From Coleofasciculus sp. S288 (GTDB lineage Bacteria > Cyanobacteriota > Cyanobacteriia > Cyanobacteriales > Coleofasciculaceae), in contig JAIUYC010000124.1 of the NCBI GenBank assembly GCA_020216575.1, forward strand, positions 1 to 8,144: a stretch of DNA of 8,144 nucleotides, written 5' to 3'. The notes beneath the pieces were generated by a model that was not told the DNA's origin, did not search any database, and saw nothing but the letters and a program-made list of their open reading frames with translations. The first letter of the stretch is position 1. Every line of letters begins with the position of its first letter. Positions 5,994-8,144 of the stretch are shown here, piece by piece. Position numbers and translations under genes: made by a program.

Positions 5994-6674
5994 TTGAGTA
6001 CAGAGCAGCGCTTGGATAGCATCGACCGACAACTGGCTGAGCTAGTAACAATTAGCGGGCAGCTAGTCCAAGCCACTGTGCAACAGGGGCGCAACATTGA
6101 ACGGCAAGGGCAAAACATTGACACCTTGTTCGATGGCATGGGTCAGCTAATCGAGTCGTCTACTGAGTTCAGGACTCAGTTGAGAGAAACCTCCATTGAA
6201 TTCCGGTCAGACATCTCTGAACTCAAAGAACTAGGCAGGCAACAAAGCGAGAGAATAGATCGGTTAGTTCAAACCGCTCAACTGCAACAGCAAAGTATTG
6301 AACAACAGGGTTCTCGGATAGAAGAACTGACCTTGACGGTGGAAAGGGTTGCTCAAACTACTGAGAGAACATCCCAGACTGTTGAACGGGTTGCTCAAAC
6401 TACTGAGAGAACATCCCAGACTGTTGAACGGGTTGCTGAGACAGTTGAAAGGATAGCCCTTGTAACCCAGAGGCAGGACGAGAGGATGGAGAGGTTTGCT
6501 GCAACTACCGAGCGACAGGCACAGAGTATAGAGCAGTTAGCGTCAACTGCTCAACAACAGCAACAGAATATCGCTCAGCTAGTCACCACTGCCCAACAGC
6601 AACAGCAGTTGATCGAGATGCTACTGCAAGGGCGACTTGAGAGCGATCGCTCTGACTCTGAAGCATCCGAATGA
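5994..6674 (+). CDS. Long coiled-coil protein of unknown function
   Basis: A 226-residue protein that I do not recognise as a named family. It contains no Pro, Cys, Trp, Tyr or His and is dominated by Gln, Glu, Thr, Ser and Arg with heptad-spaced Ile, Leu and Val, so a nearly continuous alpha-helical coiled coil from about residue 5 to 212 is expected. The middle (about 111-158) is built of repeats of the type TVERVAQTTERTSQ, two of which are identical at DNA level. The C-terminus is a short polar, acidic tail (SDRSDSEASE). There is no signal peptide or membrane span, so it is probably cytoplasmic and oligomeric. Similar Gln/Thr-rich heptad proteins are common in cyanobacteria and resemble receptor or tropomyosin-like coils only by composition. 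The start is TTG, chosen because GGAGG lies six bases upstream. One HIP1 site is near the 3' end. The next gene follows within 63 bases. Confidence 0.75.
   Translation: MSTEQRLDSIDRQLAELVTISGQLVQATVQQGRNIERQGQNIDTLFDGMGQLIESSTEFRTQLRETSIEFRSDISELKELGRQQSERIDRLVQTAQLQQQSIEQQGSRIEELTLTVERVAQTTERTSQTVERVAQTTERTSQTVERVAETVERIALVTQRQDERMERFAATTERQAQSIEQLASTAQQQQQNIAQLVTTAQQQQQLIEMLLQGRLESDRSDSEASE
6346..6437 (+). repeat. Perfect 42-bp tandem duplication inside the coiled-coil gene
   Basis: Bases 6346-6387 and 6388-6429 are identical, and the first 8 bases of a third copy follow at 6430-6437. The unit encodes 14 residues, exactly two heptads, so gain or loss of a copy keeps both the frame and the coiled-coil register. 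Confidence 0.9.
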
Positions 6675-6737
6675 AGTACCGATCGCTCAAATCAAAGAAA
6701 TCGTTGGGTGGGTTTAATCAAGGGAAACGACAGCTTT

Positions 6738-7196
6738 ATGAAAGAAGAATCCTTAACCAGTCCATCGCTCGTTGAGATAGCGTTGCTCCGGGCTTACGCC
6801 AACATGGATTCGTCTACTAGGGCGCTATTGGGGTCTTGCCAACTACTAATTGCCCGTAACTCTAGCTACTGGTATATCGCCTTCGCCGCCCCTAATTCTA
6901 CCGTTTGGAAACGAATCGTTAAACGGCTTGAAAGCATTACCCGGCGTCTGGAACGAACCATGAGTTCCTTCATGCTGGCGGTATGCACGACAAATGACCC
7001 AGTTCTTCCAGGTGGGCTGGGCGTCGGAAGAGTAAAACGGCTCTTCCCGGTTAACGAAGTTAGGTTCGTACAAGTTGGTCATGATGACCATCCTTACTGG
7101 ATAGAAGTTATTCCTGAAGATGCACTAACTCCCGTGCCGCCACCACGGTCGTCTGGAGATAATGATGAGGAAGATGATTTGGAGATTCCATTCTAG
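6738..7196 (+). CDS. Hypothetical protein with SSB-like acidic C-terminal tip
   Basis: A 152-residue protein of no family I can name. The body has a helical start (SLVEIALLRAYANMDSSTRA), then LLIARNSSYWYIAFAAPNS (37-54) and a basic helix VWKRIVKRLESITRRLER (56-73), then a beta-like stretch RVKRLFPVNEVRFVQVG (98-114) ending YWIEVIPEDAL. A proline-rich hinge (PVPPP) leads to DNDEEDDLEIPF (141-152), which closely resembles the acidic DDDIPF tip by which single-stranded DNA-binding proteins recruit repair and replication partners. The body is not a recognisable OB fold; the LLIARN...IAFAAPN...WKRIVKRL pattern is faintly reminiscent of the DnaA N-terminal domain, which I do not press. I chose ATG 6738, preceded by AAGGGA at 6720-6725. 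GTG at 6708 would add 10 residues but has a poorer ribosome site. It lies 63 bases after the coiled-coil gene, probably in one transcript, and just before recD2. Confidence 0.65.
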   Translation: MKEESLTSPSLVEIALLRAYANMDSSTRALLGSCQLLIARNSSYWYIAFAAPNSTVWKRIVKRLESITRRLERTMSSFMLAVCTTNDPVLPGGLGVGRVKRLFPVNEVRFVQVGHDDHPYWIEVIPEDALTPVPPPRSSGDNDEEDDLEIPF

Positions 7197-7236
7197 TCAG
7201 AGGGGACGGCGTATTATCCCATAAATGCTGTTTTTG

Positions 7237-7265
7237 GGCAAATTGCTCCTAATTGCCGTTTGTTT
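7237..7265 (+). terminator. Weak terminator-like hairpin after the SSB-tip gene
   Basis: GGCAA(A)TT at 7237-7244 can pair with AATTGCC at 7251-7257 with one bulged A and a six-base loop, followed by GTTTGTTT. It is in the right place, 40 bases after the stop codon, but the bulge and interrupted T-run make it weak. Confidence 0.3.
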
Positions 7266-7279
7266 ACCTACCTTTTCAC

Positions 7280-7296
7280 CTGATACGGTGTATCAG
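7280..7296. promoter_or_regulatory. 17-bp perfect palindrome, candidate operator
   Basis: CTGATAC-GGT-GTATCAG has two perfect 7-base arms around a 3-base centre. There is no T-run on either side, so it reads as a dimeric regulator site rather than a terminator. It lies 220 bases upstream of the recD2 start and 120 bases upstream of the candidate promoter. The cognate regulator is unknown. Confidence 0.45.
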
Positions 7297-7399
7297 AGCG
7301 CATAAGGCAGAGTCCACCTGTGAAAAATCCTAACCTCGTAAAGTTCTCAGCAATAAACTCTACGGTCATCGTCTGTAGGTAAAAACATCCCACACACGA

Positions 7400-7428
7400 C
7401 GGACATTGCTGCCAGAGGCTCGTATTAT
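7400..7428 (+). promoter_or_regulatory. Candidate sigma-70 promoter for recD2
   Basis: CGGACA (7400-7405, 4 of 6 to TTGACA) and TATTAT (7423-7428, 5 of 6 to TATAAT) are separated by the ideal 17 bases. Transcription would start near 7435, giving a leader of about 80 bases before the recD2 ATG. Confidence 0.4.
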
Positions 7429-7515
7429 AGTACATATTTACTACTGCATCCCCCGAAAAAGCCCTGCTTCGATTACATATCAACAGCCCCCCAGTACTCG
7501 ATAGTGCGTATCGCG

Positions 7516-8144
7516 ATGTCCAATTCCACTCCCCTTTCCCAGCAAACAGTTAATGCAACTCCTCACTACGAAACCCTGACAGGAGTAGTGGAGCGGCTAA
7601 CGTATCACTCATTAGAGTCAGGCTACACAGTCGCACGCCTAAAACGCGAGAGGGCATCTGAGCTAACAACGATTGTTGGCAGTTTTGCCAACGTCCAAGC
7701 GGGACAGACGTTGCAATTAACCGGGTTTTGGCGCGACCATCCCCAGTATGGTTCCCAATTTCAAGTGACTCAATACCAAGAAACCAAACCTGCTACCCTG
7801 ACGGGTCTAGAGAAATATCTGGGCAGCGGTCTGATCAAAGGTGTTGGTCCCGTAACCGCCAAGCGAATTGTTGCCCACTTTAAGCTCGATACCCTGGATG
7901 TCATTGAAAACCACATCGAGCGCTTAGCTGAAGTCAAAGGCATTGCCGCAAAGCGCATTACTAAGATTAAGGAAGCCTGGGAAGCTCAGAAAGCCATCAA
8001 AGAAGTGATGGTGTTTTTGCAAGGACACGGCGTTTCGACCACCTACGCGGTCAAGATTTTCAAGCAGTACGGCGACGGAGCGATTGCCACCGTTACCCAT
8101 AACCCCTACCAATTAGCCGCTGACATTTACGGCATCGGCTTTCT
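7516..8144 (+). CDS. recD2: RecD2-type SF1B DNA helicase, N-terminal part
   Basis: The frame is open from ATG 7516 to the window end, giving 209 residues of a protein normally about 740 long; the ATPase motifs lie beyond the edge. The visible part is the RecD2-specific N-terminus: an OB-like beta region (about 20-92, with TGVVERLTYHSLESGYTVAR and a GSFANVQAGQTLQLTG strand pair), then helix-hairpin-helix repeats at 103-122 (LIKGVGPVTAKRIVAHF), 138-152 (AEVKGIAAKRITKI) and 166-185 (VFLQGHGVSTTYAVKIF), then NPYQLAADIYGIGF (196-209), a very conserved RecD2 segment. RecD2 is a 5'-3' helicase acting in repair, fork maintenance and recombination outside RecBCD. GTG at 7504 is an in-frame alternative start four codons upstream; neither start has a clear ribosome site. 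The upstream gene ends 319 bases earlier, so recD2 is probably its own transcription unit. The length and the call beyond residue 209 rest on family knowledge. Confidence 0.92.
   Translation, partial: MSNSTPLSQQTVNATPHYETLTGVVERLTYHSLESGYTVARLKRERASELTTIVGSFANVQAGQTLQLTGFWRDHPQYGSQFQVTQYQETKPATLTGLEKYLGSGLIKGVGPVTAKRIVAHFKLDTLDVIENHIERLAEVKGIAAKRITKIKEAWEAQKAIKEVMVFLQGHGVSTTYAVKIFKQYGDGAIATVTHNPYQLAADIYGIGF

Larger units (their letters stand above)
305..6650. repeat. HIP1 octamers (GCGATCGC), eight copies
   Basis: Exact copies start at 305, 516, 1363, 1684, 3018, 3787, 3980 and 6643. HIP1 is a highly over-represented palindrome of many cyanobacterial genomes. All eight fall inside coding sequence (two in DUF1822, two in the sigma gene, three in the polymerase-like gene, one in the coiled-coil gene). 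None lies between 3988 and 6642 or after 6650. Confidence 0.9.
7197..7515. other. 319-base non-coding stretch before recD2
   Basis: No credible gene on either strand. From left to right it holds a weak terminator-like hairpin (7237-7257), a 17-bp palindrome (7280-7296) and a promoter candidate (7400-7428). The rest shows no structure that I can support. A minus-strand open frame at 7268-7483 has no family resemblance and is not credited. Confidence 0.6.

Noticed and set aside
6346..6437. CRISPR-like array
   Set aside because: The repeats are directly abutting with no spacers, in frame inside a coding sequence, and encode heptads.
7268..7483. 71-codon minus-strand frame in the gap before recD2
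   Set aside because: No ribosome site or recognisable domain, and it spans the candidate promoter and palindrome.

Overview
The window looks like chromosomal or large-plasmid DNA from a filamentous or otherwise large-genome cyanobacterium. Eight exact copies of the cyanobacterial HIP1 octamer GCGATCGC occur (305, 516, 1363, 1684, 3018, 3787, 3980, 6643), where chance would give about 0.1. The sigma-factor/DUF1822 gene pair is also a cyanobacterial type. Gene content beyond that pair is accessory and phage- or plasmid-like.

Layout. On the minus strand, a DUF1822 gene (763 down to the window edge, incomplete) follows a sigma-70 family gene (2018-783) by 19 bases, so the two look like one operon. 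Divergent from them, after a 203-base gap, is a 763-codon plus-strand gene (2222-4513) closed by a clear intrinsic terminator (4555-4581). Next come a small GIY-YIG-like nuclease gene (4615-4983), a PAPS-reductase-like PP-loop gene (5021-5872, TTG start), a proline-free coiled-coil gene (5994-6674, TTG start, internal 42-bp tandem repeat) and a small protein ending in an SSB-like acidic tip (6738-7196). After a 319-base non-coding stretch with a 17-bp palindrome and a candidate promoter, the 5' part of a recD2 helicase gene (7516 to the edge) begins.

The main discovery candidate is the 763-aa protein. It carries DTDGD (residues 399-403), the metal-binding signature of two-barrel RNA polymerases. 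The motifs around it match, in order and spacing, those of eukaryotic RNA-dependent RNA polymerases (QDE-1/RDR type) and of phage single-chain relatives such as YonO: an upstream QFRxxx...SKG...PRSSFKG barrel-1 block with two lysines 24 residues apart, a GEV(C)IP...YPC...DLKV lead-in, and a downstream GLI...AN...LA...VDxxK block. I infer a single-subunit RNA polymerase encoded by a bacterium or its mobile element. Its template (DNA or RNA) cannot be told from sequence.

The right-hand genes suggest DNA transactions: a possible SSB-tip protein sits next to RecD2, and RecD2-type helicases are known SSB partners. Whether the polymerase, nuclease, PP-loop protein and SSB-tip protein form one system or are simply neighbours in an accessory region is open. 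The terminator after the polymerase argues that it is transcribed separately.
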